Made by a program: the position numbers and the translations under genes. Below are positions 1 through 8,711 of a stretch of DNA of 64,000 bases, in pieces. Position 1 is the stretch's first letter. Every line of letters starts with the position of its first letter. A model generated the notes under the pieces. It was not told the origin of the DNA. It saw only the letters and a list, made by a program, of their open reading frames with translations, and searched no databases. Source of the DNA: Oceanobacillus halotolerans (GTDB lineage: Bacteria; Bacillota; Bacilli; Bacillales; Amphibacillaceae); assembly GCF_010993955.1 (NCBI RefSeq), contig NZ_WIXL01000001.1, positions 283,317 through 347,316 on the forward strand, in the 5' to 3' direction.

Positions 1-57
1 TGAGTCAAAAGAATTGGCGGCCACATTCGGCACAGCTTTTCCGTGGAATGAATAAGA

Positions 58-300
58 TTATTAAGAACTGAATCCCTGGGTACGAAGACTCAAGATAGAT
101 GCGTAAGGAAGCACCTTGGTTGCAAATACTGAACCTTTGTTTGGGAAAACTGAACCCCCGCGTATGAATACTGAACCTCGGGGTGCAAATACTGAACATC
201 AGCATTCAAAAACTGAACCTTCGTATGAAAGGACTCAAACCCACACGCATAAATACTGAACCAGGGTATACAAAGACCGAACCTTTGAAGACATCCTACC
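58..300. repeat. Degenerate tandem array with 21-bp period
   Basis: A core of the type ACTGAACC (variants ACTCAA, ACCGAA) recurs at 67, 88, 128, 149, 170, 191, 212, 233, 255 and 276. Almost all steps are 21 or 22 bp; one unit near 109 is too decayed to see. Between cores the sequence is variable but keeps a TATGAAA/TGCAAA-like part. The reading frames through it give seven-residue repeats (VQF/VQY on the minus strand) simply because 21 is a multiple of 3. I see no codon-start context and treat it as non-coding. Confidence 0.75.
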
Positions 301-346
301 TGAGTCCAAAAAAAATGGTGCTTTCCATTTATGGGAGGCACCATTA

Positions 347-685
347 TTACGATTGGTTTACTTGTTTGTTTGTTTCTTCCTCTATCGTTACCCAGCCATT
401 GGCCCAATGTTCAATGGCCTGAATGACGGGTTCTAATGCTTTTCCTTTTTCAGATAATGAATATTCAATCCGTACTGGGAATTCGGAGTAGATATTTCGT
501 TCAACAATCCCCTCTTTTTCTAACATCTTTAATCGGTCAGAGAGTAATCTACCACTAATCGGCAATTCAGCTTCCATTTCAGAGAAACGCTTCGTCCCTT
601 TTAACAAATCAAATAAAATGAGACCAACCCAGCGTTTACTTATTAATTGCATAGCTTTTTCAAAACGTGGACATAATTCCTCCAT
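347..685 (-). CDS. HxlR/YodB-type winged-helix transcriptional regulator
   Basis: A 112-residue protein of the HxlR (DUF24) family of winged-helix repressors. The family pattern is visible: an N-terminal cysteine at residue 5 (EELCPRFEKA), the KRW segment, a recognition-helix region around residues 40-58 (SGRLLSDRLKMLEKEGIV), and a wing ending in YSLSEKG. In B. subtilis, YodB and CatR sense quinones and diamide through this N-terminal Cys. YodB also has C-terminal cysteines, which are missing here, so this protein is more like CatR in its cysteine content. It is transcribed away from ampS and stands alone; its target is not visible. A GGGGGTATCCTC stretch lies just upstream of the start on the + strand and provides the complementary purine-rich ribosome site. 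Family certain, ligand inferred only. Confidence 0.85.
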   Translation of the reverse strand: MEELCPRFEKAMQLISKRWVGLILFDLLKGTKRFSEMEAELPISGRLLSDRLKMLEKEGIVERNIYSEFPVRIEYSLSEKGKALEPVIQAIEHWANGWVTIEEETNKQVNQS

Positions 686-916
686 GAGGATACCCCCTCT
701 CTGAGAAGCATGGGTTACGAAATGTAAGTACTACTATCATATCACAATTTGAAGCCTTCGTAAATTTAATATTCCCACAGCAACATGGTATAAATGGTTA
801 GCAGGTAGTAATAGTTGGCTATTTAACAAATTTATGAAATAATATGATCAGTATATGCTTTTTGTGGGAAAAGTATAAAAATGGTAATACATAAACACTT
901 TAGAGGAGGATTTAAA

Positions 917-2155
917 ATGGCAGATAAACGAATAATGGAAAAGTATGCAGAATTAGCTTTACGTACTGGTGTGAATATACAGCAAAACCAAGCATTAATG
1001 ATTAATGCGCCTCTTGAAGGGGTAGATTTTACGAAAGTTGTTGTTCGAAAGGCATATGAAATGGGTGCAAAAGATGTACATATTAATTGGGTGGATGATG
1101 AGTTAACATTACTAAAATACCAAAACGCACCAGATGAGGTCATCAAGAATTATCCAGATTGGAAGGTTCAACTACAAGAATCTTTTGCAGAAGATGGAGC
1201 AGCTGTCCTAAATATCCGATCCACTAACCCAGACCTGTTGAAGGATATTGACCCACAACGGGTAGCAGATGCTAACAAAGCTGCTGCCCAGGCATTAAAG
1301 AACTTTAAGAAGTATACGATGAACGATAAAATTGCATGGAGCATTATTAGCATTCCTACAGGAGATTGGGCACAGAAGATTTTTCCAGATAAATCAAGAG
1401 AAGATGCAATCGAAAGCTTATGGGATGCAATTGTGAAAATTGTTCGTGTTGACAAGGAAGATCCAATTGCAGCATGGGATAGCCATAACGAAACATTAAT
1501 TACCGCACGTGAATTACTCAACAAGAAAAATTACCAAAAACTTATTTTTAAAGCACCTGGAACGGACCTAGAAATGGAATTACCAAAAGGCCATATTTGG
1601 AAAGGTGGATCAGCTCAAACGGAGGGTGGTGTCACATTTAATCCAAATATGCCAACAGAAGAAGTATTCTCCATGCCACATAAATATGGTGTTAATGGAA
1701 CCGTATCTAGTACAAAACCATTGAACTATGGTGGTAGCTTAATCGATAATTTCAGCCTCACCTTTAAGGATGGAAAAGTAGTTGACTTCAAAGCAGAACA
1801 AGGAGAAGACACATTAAAGCACTTACTGGATACAGACGAAGGTGCACGCCGTCTTGGAGAAGTTGCACTTGTACCAGATGAGTCCCCAGTATCTAAATCT
1901 GGTTTAATTTTCTATAATACGTTATTCGATGAAAATGCATCATGCCATATCGCGCTTGGGAAGGCTTACCCTACCAATGTAGAAGGTGGGTCGAACATGA
2001 GTGATGAAGAATTGGACAAACATGGTGTAAATGATAGTTTAACACATGTCGATTTCATGATAGGATCAGATCAATTAGATATTGATGGGGTCAAAGAAGA
2101 TGGTTCCACAGAAGCGGTGTTTCGTAAAGGTACATGGGCATTTGATATTAAGTAA
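917..2155 (+). CDS. ampS: M29 family metallo-aminopeptidase (AmpS/AmpT-like)
   Basis: A 412-residue cytosolic aminopeptidase of the thermophilic-aminopeptidase family M29, a two-metal enzyme that removes N-terminal residues from peptides. The N-terminal domain (about 1-190) and C-terminal metal domain are both present. Family landmarks include KGHIWKGGSAQTEGG near residues 224-238, a conserved NMPTEEVF segment, and the C-terminal block with ASCHIALG and HVDFMIGS. Length matches AmpS of Bacillus (about 410). An upstream ATG at 881 is in frame, but AGAGGAGG at 903-910 lies six bases before the ATG at 917, so 917 is taken as the start. It is followed by a repeat-rich gap without an obvious hairpin-plus-U terminator of its own. 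Family confident; AmpS versus AmpT naming is less so. Confidence 0.88.
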   Translation: MADKRIMEKYAELALRTGVNIQQNQALMINAPLEGVDFTKVVVRKAYEMGAKDVHINWVDDELTLLKYQNAPDEVIKNYPDWKVQLQESFAEDGAAVLNIRSTNPDLLKDIDPQRVADANKAAAQALKNFKKYTMNDKIAWSIISIPTGDWAQKIFPDKSREDAIESLWDAIVKIVRVDKEDPIAAWDSHNETLITARELLNKKNYQKLIFKAPGTDLEMELPKGHIWKGGSAQTEGGVTFNPNMPTEEVFSMPHKYGVNGTVSSTKPLNYGGSLIDNFSLTFKDGKVVDFKAEQGEDTLKHLLDTDEGARRLGEVALVPDESPVSKSGLIFYNTLFDENASCHIALGKAYPTNVEGGSNMSDEELDKHGVNDSLTHVDFMIGSDQLDIDGVKEDGSTEAVFRKGTWAFDIK

Positions 2156-2195
2156 AAGATTAAGGTGAAGTCGAGACAGTACACAAAACACCTTT

Positions 2196-2395
2196 AATAA
2201 AAAGTAGTAGGGATTTTTATCCCGCATGTAACGGGGCAGTAAGACCCCCACTTCAAGAATTCTTAGGAGATCCAAGAAAGATAAGTGGGGGATCAAACTG
2301 CCCGTAAATGTCCGATTCGTTCAACTAACAATCAGTGGGGAGGAAAGGAAACCCCCACTGATTGAAGTTTCACTTTATATTACCCCTACTACTTT
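2196..2395. repeat. Palindromic intergenic repeat region (CCCGCATGTAACGGG type)
   Basis: This gene-free gap between ampS and recQ holds nested inverted repeats. ATGTAACGGGGCAGTAAGACCCCCACT near 2224 pairs loosely with AAGTGGGGGATCAAACTGCCCG near 2283. A second hairpin, ATCAGTGGGGA / ACCCCCACTGAT, lies at about 2330-2365. The motif CCCGYATGTAACGGG-CAGTAAGACCCCCACTGATTGAAG recurs at 22134-22175, so it is a dispersed family. The hairpins may also act as a bidirectional transcription barrier between the convergent genes ampS and recQ. No ORF is supported. Confidence 0.65.
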
Positions 2396-2500
2396 TTTCT
2401 ATTCTGAAAGATATGAGGTATTAGGAATATCAGTTAAAAATGTAAGTACAAAAAATTAGCAGGACAACACTGGTTAAAACCGCTTTTTGAAGGACAAGTT

Positions 2501-4639
2501 CTACATATACTTATTTTTGACTAATACTGCTTTAATAGTCGTATAGTCATAGTCATCTGATAAAGCTTTCTTTAATTCTTTTAATGTTGGTTCTGTCAGT
2601 TTTTCCCGTTCGGTTAAAATAAGTTCTTCAACTTCTTCGGTAAAAAAGATGTTCCATGCAATTGGCCGGCCCTCTTTGTATGCTTTAAAAAGATGATTTT
2701 CAACAGTTTGTGTTGTAATATCCCGAATAAATGCAATATCCTTTATTGACTTACCATTTTGAAATAGCTGATAACTTACGGTATGGCTTGGACGATCATC
2801 TTCTTTTTTCTTTGGCTTTGGTGCAGGCGTATCCATAATGCGAATTTTCGGTTTTACATCTGGATGATCAGCTTGCCACTCTTGAATGACAGCTAAAAAC
2901 ACTTCACCATATTGGTCAAATTTTTTCTCTCCTACCCCTTTTATCTGCAACATTTCCTCTTTTGTCGTTGGAAAATAACGACTTAATTCCTTAAGGGTAG
3001 CATCTGAAAATAAAATATATGGTGGAACATTTTGCTCAGCTGCTAACGTTTTTCTTAAGGAACGTAGTGCGATAAATAGATCTTCTGGATAATCAGCCTC
3101 ACTAGCCATTGGTATAGGTGCTGTAAACATTTCTACGGAACGCTTCCCTTTTAAGACATCAACAGAATGTCGATTTAATTTTAATGTAGGGTACCTTCCT
3201 TCTTCTGTTGCTAGTATAGATTCGGCGATGAGAAATTGAATCCTCTCAGCTAGCTCTTTTTCAGTATAACGAGACATAATGCCATAGGTTGATAGGGATT
3301 GTAAGTTAAAGTTTTGTATTTTCTTATCTTTTGATCCCTTTAAAACTTTAGCCGTCATGGATACACCAAATCGTTCTCCCATCCGTTTCACACAGGATAA
3401 TATCATCTGTGCTTCTTCCGTTATATCTGTTTTTTCCTGTCGCTTTTGACAATTACTGCACCGTCCACATGTCTCCGTTGACGCATCATGGAAATAATCT
3501 AGGATAAAGGTATTAAGGCAGCTGTGTGTATGACAATAATTAATCATAGCCTGTAGTTTACGGTATTCATTTTGTTTCGCTTGGTCATCCATCAGGGACT
3601 GTTCTATTAAAAATTTCTGCAGGCGTATATCTTGTGGTGAAAATAATAGAATACAATCACTAGGCTCCCCATCCCGACCTGCACGGCCAGCTTCTTGATA
3701 GTATGATTCAATATTCATAGGCATCGCATAATGAATGACATAGCGGACATTAGATTTATCAATTCCCATGCCAAACGCATTCGTGGCAATCATAATGGTT
3801 ATTTCATCATGCAAAAAGGCTGTTTGTGCTTGTTTCCTTTCCTCTTCTGAAAGACCAGCATGATATTTTCCTACCTTAATCCCATGCTTGGATAAAGATT
3901 CATATAGTGCATCCGTCTGTTTTCGGGTGGCTGTATAAATAATACCAGATTCTTCAGGATGCTCATCGATGAACGAACGTATGTAAGTGGTACGATCTCG
4001 TCCTTTTATAATGTGAAAGGATAGATTTTCCCGTTCAAATCCGGTATTAATAACGGATTCTGGTTGAATATGCAGTAAGCGTTGAATGTCCTGTATGACT
4101 TCCTTGGTTGCGGTAGCGGTTAACGCAGCAAAAACTGGGATGTTAGGGATGGTTGCTAGTTTATCTACAATAGATCGATAGCTTGGACGAAAATCATGTC
4201 CCCACTGGGAAATACAATGTGCTTCATCAAATGCAACTAAGGCAATATCGATCTCTTTTAAGATCTGGACAAAATACGATGACTCAAAACGTTCTGGTGC
4301 TACATAAACAAATTTATACTGGTTTGTACGAATTCCATTCAGTCGTTTTTGTTGTGTTGCACTTGTTAGGGAGCTATTAATATAGGTAGCGGGAATTCCT
4401 AATGATTGAAGTGCATCCACTTGGTCTTTCATGAGTGAAATGAGTGGGGATATAATTATTGCTGTACCACTTCTGGATAAACCTGGAATTTGGTAACATA
4501 ATGATTTACCTCCACCAGTAGGCATAACAGCAAGTGTGTTATTTAATTGTAGGATATGTGCTATGGTTTCCTGTTGACCAGGGCGAAATGAGTCATAGCC
4601 GAAGTAGGTTTTTAGGATAGTTTCTTCTTTTTGCAGCAT
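2501..4639 (-). CDS. recQ: ATP-dependent DNA helicase RecQ (long form)
   Basis: A 712-residue superfamily 2 3'-5' DNA helicase acting in recombination and replication-fork repair. Visible motifs are FRPGQ near residue 18, Walker A (MPTGGGKS, about 39-46), the DEAH box (138-141) followed by CISQWGHDFRP, and motif VI (YQEAGRAGRDG). A four-cysteine zinc site (C-x17-C-x2-C-x2-C type) is followed by the RQC winged helix. An HRDC domain (about residues 515-590, with IKGVGEKKFDQYG) comes next. A C-terminal helix-turn-helix tail of the kind found in long Firmicutes RecQ proteins (about 620-712) makes it over 100 residues longer than the roughly 590-residue B. subtilis RecQ. The in-frame ATG at 4675 has no ribosome site; AAGGAAGGAAC precedes the ATG at 4639. 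It is convergent to ampS and stands alone. Confidence 0.93.
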   Translation of the reverse strand: MLQKEETILKTYFGYDSFRPGQQETIAHILQLNNTLAVMPTGGGKSLCYQIPGLSRSGTAIIISPLISLMKDQVDALQSLGIPATYINSSLTSATQQKRLNGIRTNQYKFVYVAPERFESSYFVQILKEIDIALVAFDEAHCISQWGHDFRPSYRSIVDKLATIPNIPVFAALTATATKEVIQDIQRLLHIQPESVINTGFERENLSFHIIKGRDRTTYIRSFIDEHPEESGIIYTATRKQTDALYESLSKHGIKVGKYHAGLSEEERKQAQTAFLHDEITIMIATNAFGMGIDKSNVRYVIHYAMPMNIESYYQEAGRAGRDGEPSDCILLFSPQDIRLQKFLIEQSLMDDQAKQNEYRKLQAMINYCHTHSCLNTFILDYFHDASTETCGRCSNCQKRQEKTDITEEAQMILSCVKRMGERFGVSMTAKVLKGSKDKKIQNFNLQSLSTYGIMSRYTEKELAERIQFLIAESILATEEGRYPTLKLNRHSVDVLKGKRSVEMFTAPIPMASEADYPEDLFIALRSLRKTLAAEQNVPPYILFSDATLKELSRYFPTTKEEMLQIKGVGEKKFDQYGEVFLAVIQEWQADHPDVKPKIRIMDTPAPKPKKKEDDRPSHTVSYQLFQNGKSIKDIAFIRDITTQTVENHLFKAYKEGRPIAWNIFFTEEVEELILTEREKLTEPTLKELKKALSDDYDYTTIKAVLVKNKYM

Positions 4640-4856
4640 GATGTTCCTTCCTTCCTTTCTATCTAATCCTAACATAAGAACTAGATTAGGAGGTAGGAAA
4701 TATTTTTTAAATAATTCATTTCATATTCATTGGTTTTTTACGTCAACATTTTCATATAAACTTGCCTTAGTACTACTTTCTAGAATGAGTTATTAGACAT
4801 AGAAGGTGGATTTTATGAGTATATCTGAGGAAATTAAGTATAAAAGGTTATAGAGA

Positions 4857-4893
4857 AAGGAGGTTAGCGCCGAATATTTAGCGCTACCTCCTC
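4857..4893 (-). terminator. Terminator of brnQ
   Basis: AGGAGGTTAGCGC (4858-4870) and GCGCTACCTCCT (4881-4892) form a long stem with one bulge and a 10-nt loop. Read on the minus strand it is followed by TTTCTCTAT. It lies 13 bp past the brnQ stop. Confidence 0.75.
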
Positions 4894-4905
4894 TGTCATT
4901 TCCAC

Positions 4906-6210
4906 CTATTCGACCTTTACGACACGCCTACCGAACCCAATTGATATAATCCAACCAATTCCCCCACCAATGATAGCTGGAACGAGCCACCCGAGCCCTA
5001 TAGAGAAAAATGGAAGATTTCCCATCCAGGATGTAATGACAGGCATCTGTATACCAAAGGCTACAAGTCCGTCATATAAGCTAATAATAGCAGTTAATAA
5101 AATAGCACCTCGATACACGAACGCAGATCCATTAAATAGTTTTTGGGTTAGGGTTAGTAAAATCAAGACAATCGCGATTGGATAAATAAATACTAAAACA
5201 GGAACTGAATACGAGATAATGGTATTTAATCCTTGATTAGCAATCACATAACTTATAATGGTTACGATTAGTACAATATGTTTATAGGCTAGTGGTGTAA
5301 TGTTACTGAAAAATTGGCCACAAGCTACGACTAAACCGATTGATGTCGTTAAACATGCTAATGCTACAATTGTTCCTAGTAATAGGGTACCAAATTGTCC
5401 AAAAATAAGTGTTGCTGCACTAGATAGGATATCTCCTCCATTGGTAAAGGACCCTTGTGCTGCCATTTTTGTTCCTATCCAACCGATTGCTCCATATACA
5501 AGGGTTAAACTAATTCCTGTTATAATGCCTGCTTTTAATGTAGACTGTACAAGGGACTTTCGATCTTTTATTCCTCGCTCCTTAAAAGCATTGACGACAA
5601 TAATTCCAAAGGCCAGCGCTGCGATGGCATCCATTGTTAAATATCCTTCAACAAAACCAGTGAAAAAAGGCGCTGCTGTATATTTTTCAGTAGGTGCTGT
5701 AGGTGGTTGGTCTAATAGTAGGAATCCACCAACACATAATGCGGTAATGGCAATTAACAGGATTGGTGTTAAATATTGACCAATACGATCAACCATTTTT
5801 GACGGATTTAAACTGACGAAATAGACAATAAGGAAGAAAATAGTTGTAAAGCCAAACAAGATAAGTGTTGAATGATTGGCAGAAAATGGTTCAACTCCCA
5901 TTTCAAAGGCAACGGTTGCAGCACGAGGGATGGCAAATACGGGTCCTATTGCAAGGTAAATAATAGAAGTAAAAAGAAGTCCGAATAAAGGATGCACTCG
6001 GTTTGATAGTTCCCTTGCATCATTATTAACAAACGCAATTGCCGTAACAGCAATAATTGGTAGCCCGACTCCCGTTAGGATAAATCCAATAATCGCTCCC
6101 CAATAAGCAGATCCAGCTTCAATTCCTAATGTAGGTGGATAAATGAGGTTACCTGCACCAAAAAACAAAGCAAAAAGCATAAACCCAACTGTAATAGTGT
6201 CTTTATTCAT
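4906..6210 (-). CDS. brnQ: Branched-chain amino acid:cation symporter BrnQ
   Basis: A 434-residue integral membrane protein of the LIVCS family that imports Leu, Ile and Val with Na+ or H+. The family start is clear (GFMLFALFFGAGNLIYPP at residues 9-26), followed by about twelve hydrophobic segments and the conserved GYLTMDAIAALAFGIIV block near residue 190. Length equals the family norm (about 440). GGAAGGAGCTATCATC precedes the ATG. The gene stands alone with its own terminator and a leader of about 200 bp holding two CodY-like boxes, which fits control by branched-chain amino acid supply. There is no T-box leader. Family and general substrate are confident. Confidence 0.92.
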   Translation of the reverse strand: MNKDTITVGFMLFALFFGAGNLIYPPTLGIEAGSAYWGAIIGFILTGVGLPIIAVTAIAFVNNDARELSNRVHPLFGLLFTSIIYLAIGPVFAIPRAATVAFEMGVEPFSANHSTLILFGFTTIFFLIVYFVSLNPSKMVDRIGQYLTPILLIAITALCVGGFLLLDQPPTAPTEKYTAAPFFTGFVEGYLTMDAIAALAFGIIVVNAFKERGIKDRKSLVQSTLKAGIITGISLTLVYGAIGWIGTKMAAQGSFTNGGDILSSAATLIFGQFGTLLLGTIVALACLTTSIGLVVACGQFFSNITPLAYKHIVLIVTIISYVIANQGLNTIISYSVPVLVFIYPIAIVLILLTLTQKLFNGSAFVYRGAILLTAIISLYDGLVAFGIQMPVITSWMGNLPFFSIGLGWLVPAIIGGGIGWIISIGFGRRVVKVE

Positions 6211-6248
6211 GATGATAGCTCCTTCCAGCTATAAGGTTTATTATCGTG

Positions 6249-6352
6249 AATGTTCTGAATTTTAATCCCGCTAATTAAATAAGTAAATCTGGTCTTCTCA
6301 ATAAAAATATAACAGTATAAAAAACGATACTTTTCATTATTATCAGAAAATT
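6249..6352 (-). promoter_or_regulatory. Two CodY-box-like motifs upstream of brnQ
   Basis: The 15-mer at 6338-6352 (TATTATCAGAAAATT) matches the CodY consensus AATTTTCWGAAAATT at 13 of 15 positions. The 15-mer at 6249-6263 (AATGTTCTGAATTTT) matches at 12 of 15. CodY is known to repress brnQ-type genes when branched-chain amino acids and GTP are high, so the position is plausible. In an AT-rich region such matches can arise by chance; the 6338 box is the stronger. Confidence 0.5.
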
Positions 6353-6557
6353 ATTTCCAAATTGTTTACATATATTTTTTCAACGAAAGCAAACTAATAT
6401 TACCAAGGAATGTACATACTGTCAATATCATTCAGATGTGATTTTCAGCACTATTAGACTTTTTAGAAAAAGGCACCCAGTAATTGGTTGGGCGTTAACT
6501 AGGCATTCTATCAAAACTTTTCTATAAATGGTAAAACAAAAACATAACATTAAACAG

Positions 6558-6586
6558 TTTACATTATCGTTATCCCCATTTAAAAT
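6558..6586 (+). promoter_or_regulatory. SigA-type promoter of the antiporter gene
   Basis: TTTACA (6558-6563), a 17-bp spacer, and TAAAAT (6581-6586). Each hexamer has one mismatch to the SigA consensus. It leaves a leader of about 60 nt before the ATG at 6655. Confidence 0.6.
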
Positions 6587-6654
6587 GTCTTTATGTTTAA
6601 AAAGATGTGGAATATAGTTACGAGGTAAGCCACATTTGATTAAGGAGGTTTGGG

Positions 6655-8487
6655 ATGGTCCCATCGTTATTATTTGAAATTATGGTAATTGGTCTTTTAG
6701 GGATTGGATCACAATGGTTGGCATGGCATTATCGTATGCCTGCCATCGTGATTATGTCGATTACTGGTTTGTTAGTCGGACCAATATTTGGTTTTATTAA
6801 TCCTCAAGAAGACTTTGGGAATTTATATAATCCGATTATTTCGGTAGCAGTGGCAATTATTTTATTTGAAGGTAGTTTAAGTTTAAGCTTCAAAGAATTG
6901 AGAGGACTAGGGAAACCTGTTTTCCGGATTTCCACGATAGGTGCCTTTATTGCGTGGATTCTAGGTTCTTTAACCGCACACTATATTGCTGGTCTTTCCT
7001 GGGCAGTTGCCTTTGTTATAGGTGGACTTTTTATTGTTACAGGTCCAACCGTAATTATGCCTTTATTAAGACAAGCAAAATTAAAACCACGACCAGCAAA
7101 GATCTTAAAGTGGGAAGGAATTATTGTTGATCCGATTGGAGCACTATTAGCAGTATTTGCATTTGAAGTTATTTCTTTTTTAACTGCAACTGATCCAGAT
7201 GGGACAGCACTTGTTATCTTCTTTGTTGCATCTATTTTTGCGGGAATTTTAGGGTGGCTTTGTGGTCGTGGGATTGGCTGGATGTTTGAAACAGGTCATA
7301 TACCAGAATTTTTAAAATCACCAGCTGTATTTGTAGTTGTTATTTTTTGCTTTACCTTTGCCGATGAAATTATGCATGAGACAGGGTTGTTATCGGTAAC
7401 CGCAATGGGGATTACCTTAGCGAATATGGGTATTAGTTCTGTTGCAGATATGCGCCACTTTAAAGAAAACATCTCGATTCTTTTAATTTCATCTATTTTT
7501 ATTATGCTAACCGCTTCATTACAAGTCGAAACCTTATTACACATTTTCAATCCGAACATAATTGGCTATGTATTACTTATGATGTTTATTGTTCGGCCAT
7601 TGTCTATTTTCCTTTCAACGATGGGCACAGGTTTGTCGTTTAATGAAAAACTATTAGTTGGGTGGATTGCGCCTAGAGGAATTGTTGCTCTAACGGTTGC
7701 AAGTTATTTTGCTTCTGTGCTAACTGATGCTGGTTATGAAGATGCATCCATTTTGACAACCTTAACATTTGGTCTGGTTTTCTTTACAGTTGTAGCACAT
7801 GGTTTTTCGATTGGTTGGTTATCAAAGAAACTACATTTATCGATGGAGGGAAAACCAGGGTCTGCTATCGTTGGAAGTAATCGATTCACAGTTGAATTAG
7901 CAAAATCGTTAATGAAAGAAAATATTCCTGTTATCGTTGTGGATTCTTCATGGGATCGATTAAAGCATGCTCGGAATGCAGGGGTCCCATTTTATCATGG
8001 AGAAATGCTTTCGGAGCAAACAGAGTATAACTTAGATACAATCCCATACAAATATTTAATTGCTGCAACAGAGCGTAATTCGTATAATGCACTTGTATGT
8101 ACGACATTCTTGCCAGAGTATGGGCGAACAAATGTCTTTAAAGTTAGTCCAAACCGTCTGCATGACCTTGTCGATAAAGTAGGTGGCCGCGTCATCTTTA
8201 GTAAAGATATATCCATTGGTGATTTATTAGATAAACTCGACCGTGGCTACGTGTTCCGACATACACAAATCACCGCACAATATAAGTATGAGCAATATAA
8301 ACAAGATTTAAATGAGGAAACGGTTTTATTGTATATCGTAAAATCATCTGGAAAAGTAGTGTATTTTTCAGAGGAAATGCGTGTAGCACCAGAAGCGGGT
8401 GATAGAATTGTGAGTTTGGCACCACAAGGAAAAAGTGTAGACAAAAAACAAAGTAGCCAAACGGAATTAGCTAATAATAAAGCGTAA
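6655..8487 (+). CDS. Cation:proton antiporter with C-terminal TrkA-N domain
   Basis: A 610-residue protein. Residues about 1-390 form a Na+/H+ exchanger (CPA) domain of about 12-13 membrane segments, including the TGPTVIMPLL and GLLSVTAMGI stretches and an APRGIVALT motif. Residues from about 398 onward begin with AIVGSNRFTVELAKSL, a Rossmann-type TrkA-N fold that in KefB/KefC- and NhaP-like proteins binds a nucleotide or dinucleotide and gates transport. The first glycine-rich loop is short compared with the canonical GxGxxG, so nucleotide binding needs proof. It likely exchanges Na+ or K+ for H+ in pH and salt homeostasis. AAGGAGG precedes the ATG by seven bases. Its stop codon lies in a terminator shared with the convergent gene at 8500-8691. 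The exact ion is unknown. Confidence 0.87.
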   Translation: MVPSLLFEIMVIGLLGIGSQWLAWHYRMPAIVIMSITGLLVGPIFGFINPQEDFGNLYNPIISVAVAIILFEGSLSLSFKELRGLGKPVFRISTIGAFIAWILGSLTAHYIAGLSWAVAFVIGGLFIVTGPTVIMPLLRQAKLKPRPAKILKWEGIIVDPIGALLAVFAFEVISFLTATDPDGTALVIFFVASIFAGILGWLCGRGIGWMFETGHIPEFLKSPAVFVVVIFCFTFADEIMHETGLLSVTAMGITLANMGISSVADMRHFKENISILLISSIFIMLTASLQVETLLHIFNPNIIGYVLLMMFIVRPLSIFLSTMGTGLSFNEKLLVGWIAPRGIVALTVASYFASVLTDAGYEDASILTTLTFGLVFFTVVAHGFSIGWLSKKLHLSMEGKPGSAIVGSNRFTVELAKSLMKENIPVIVVDSSWDRLKHARNAGVPFYHGEMLSEQTEYNLDTIPYKYLIAATERNSYNALVCTTFLPEYGRTNVFKVSPNRLHDLVDKVGGRVIFSKDISIGDLLDKLDRGYVFRHTQITAQYKYEQYKQDLNEETVLLYIVKSSGKVVYFSEEMRVAPEAGDRIVSLAPQGKSVDKKQSSQTELANNKA

Positions 8488-8506
8488 GCCAATTATGGCT
8501 TACGCT
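8481..8506. terminator. Bidirectional terminator shared by two convergent genes
   Basis: A perfect 10-bp inverted repeat, AGCGTAAGCC and GGCTTACGCT, with a 6-nt loop. It contains both stop codons: TAA at 8485-8487 on the plus strand and the complement of 8500-8502 on the minus strand. The minus-strand side runs into TTTATTATT, the plus-strand side into TCTCCTTCTTC. Confidence 0.75.
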
Positions 8507-8691
8507 TCTCCTTCTTCTAGTGCTTCTAATTTTTTGTAGATTTCCGCTATTTCACCTTCTAAGCGAATTAATTGTCCCTCTGCCGATTTAACACGGCCAC
8601 CGACATATTCTAATTTATCGAGATCACTTTGAATTCGAACATAATCTGATTTTAATTCGTCTAGTTTTGCTTCTAGTTCACGCTTTGTCAT
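8500..8691 (-). CDS. Small coiled-coil protein (possibly SE1832 family)
   Basis: A 63-residue, highly charged protein predicted to be almost wholly helical, with heptad-like leucine and isoleucine spacing (LEAKLDELKSDYVRIQSDLDKLE, then a break at YVGGR, then a second helix). No signal peptide, cysteine or membrane segment is present. AAGGAGGAG lies at good distance before the ATG. It sits 20 bp downstream of the AI-2E family gene start-to-stop unit, in the same direction, so the two are probably one transcript ending at the shared terminator. It resembles small Firmicutes proteins annotated as the SE1832 family, but I recognise it only by overall pattern; its function is unknown. Confidence 0.75.
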   Translation of the reverse strand: MTKRELEAKLDELKSDYVRIQSDLDKLEYVGGRVKSAEGQLIRLEGEIAEIYKKLEALEEGEA

Positions 8692-8711
8692 GTTTCTCCT
8701 CCTTAATTTGA

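Noticed and set aside
58-300. CRISPR array at the left edge
   Set aside because: Units are 21 bp in total with an 8-bp core, much too short for repeat plus spacer, and no cas genes are in the window.
6580-6630. SigB promoter (GTTTAA) before the antiporter
   Set aside because: No GGGWAW element at the right distance; a SigA-type promoter fits better.
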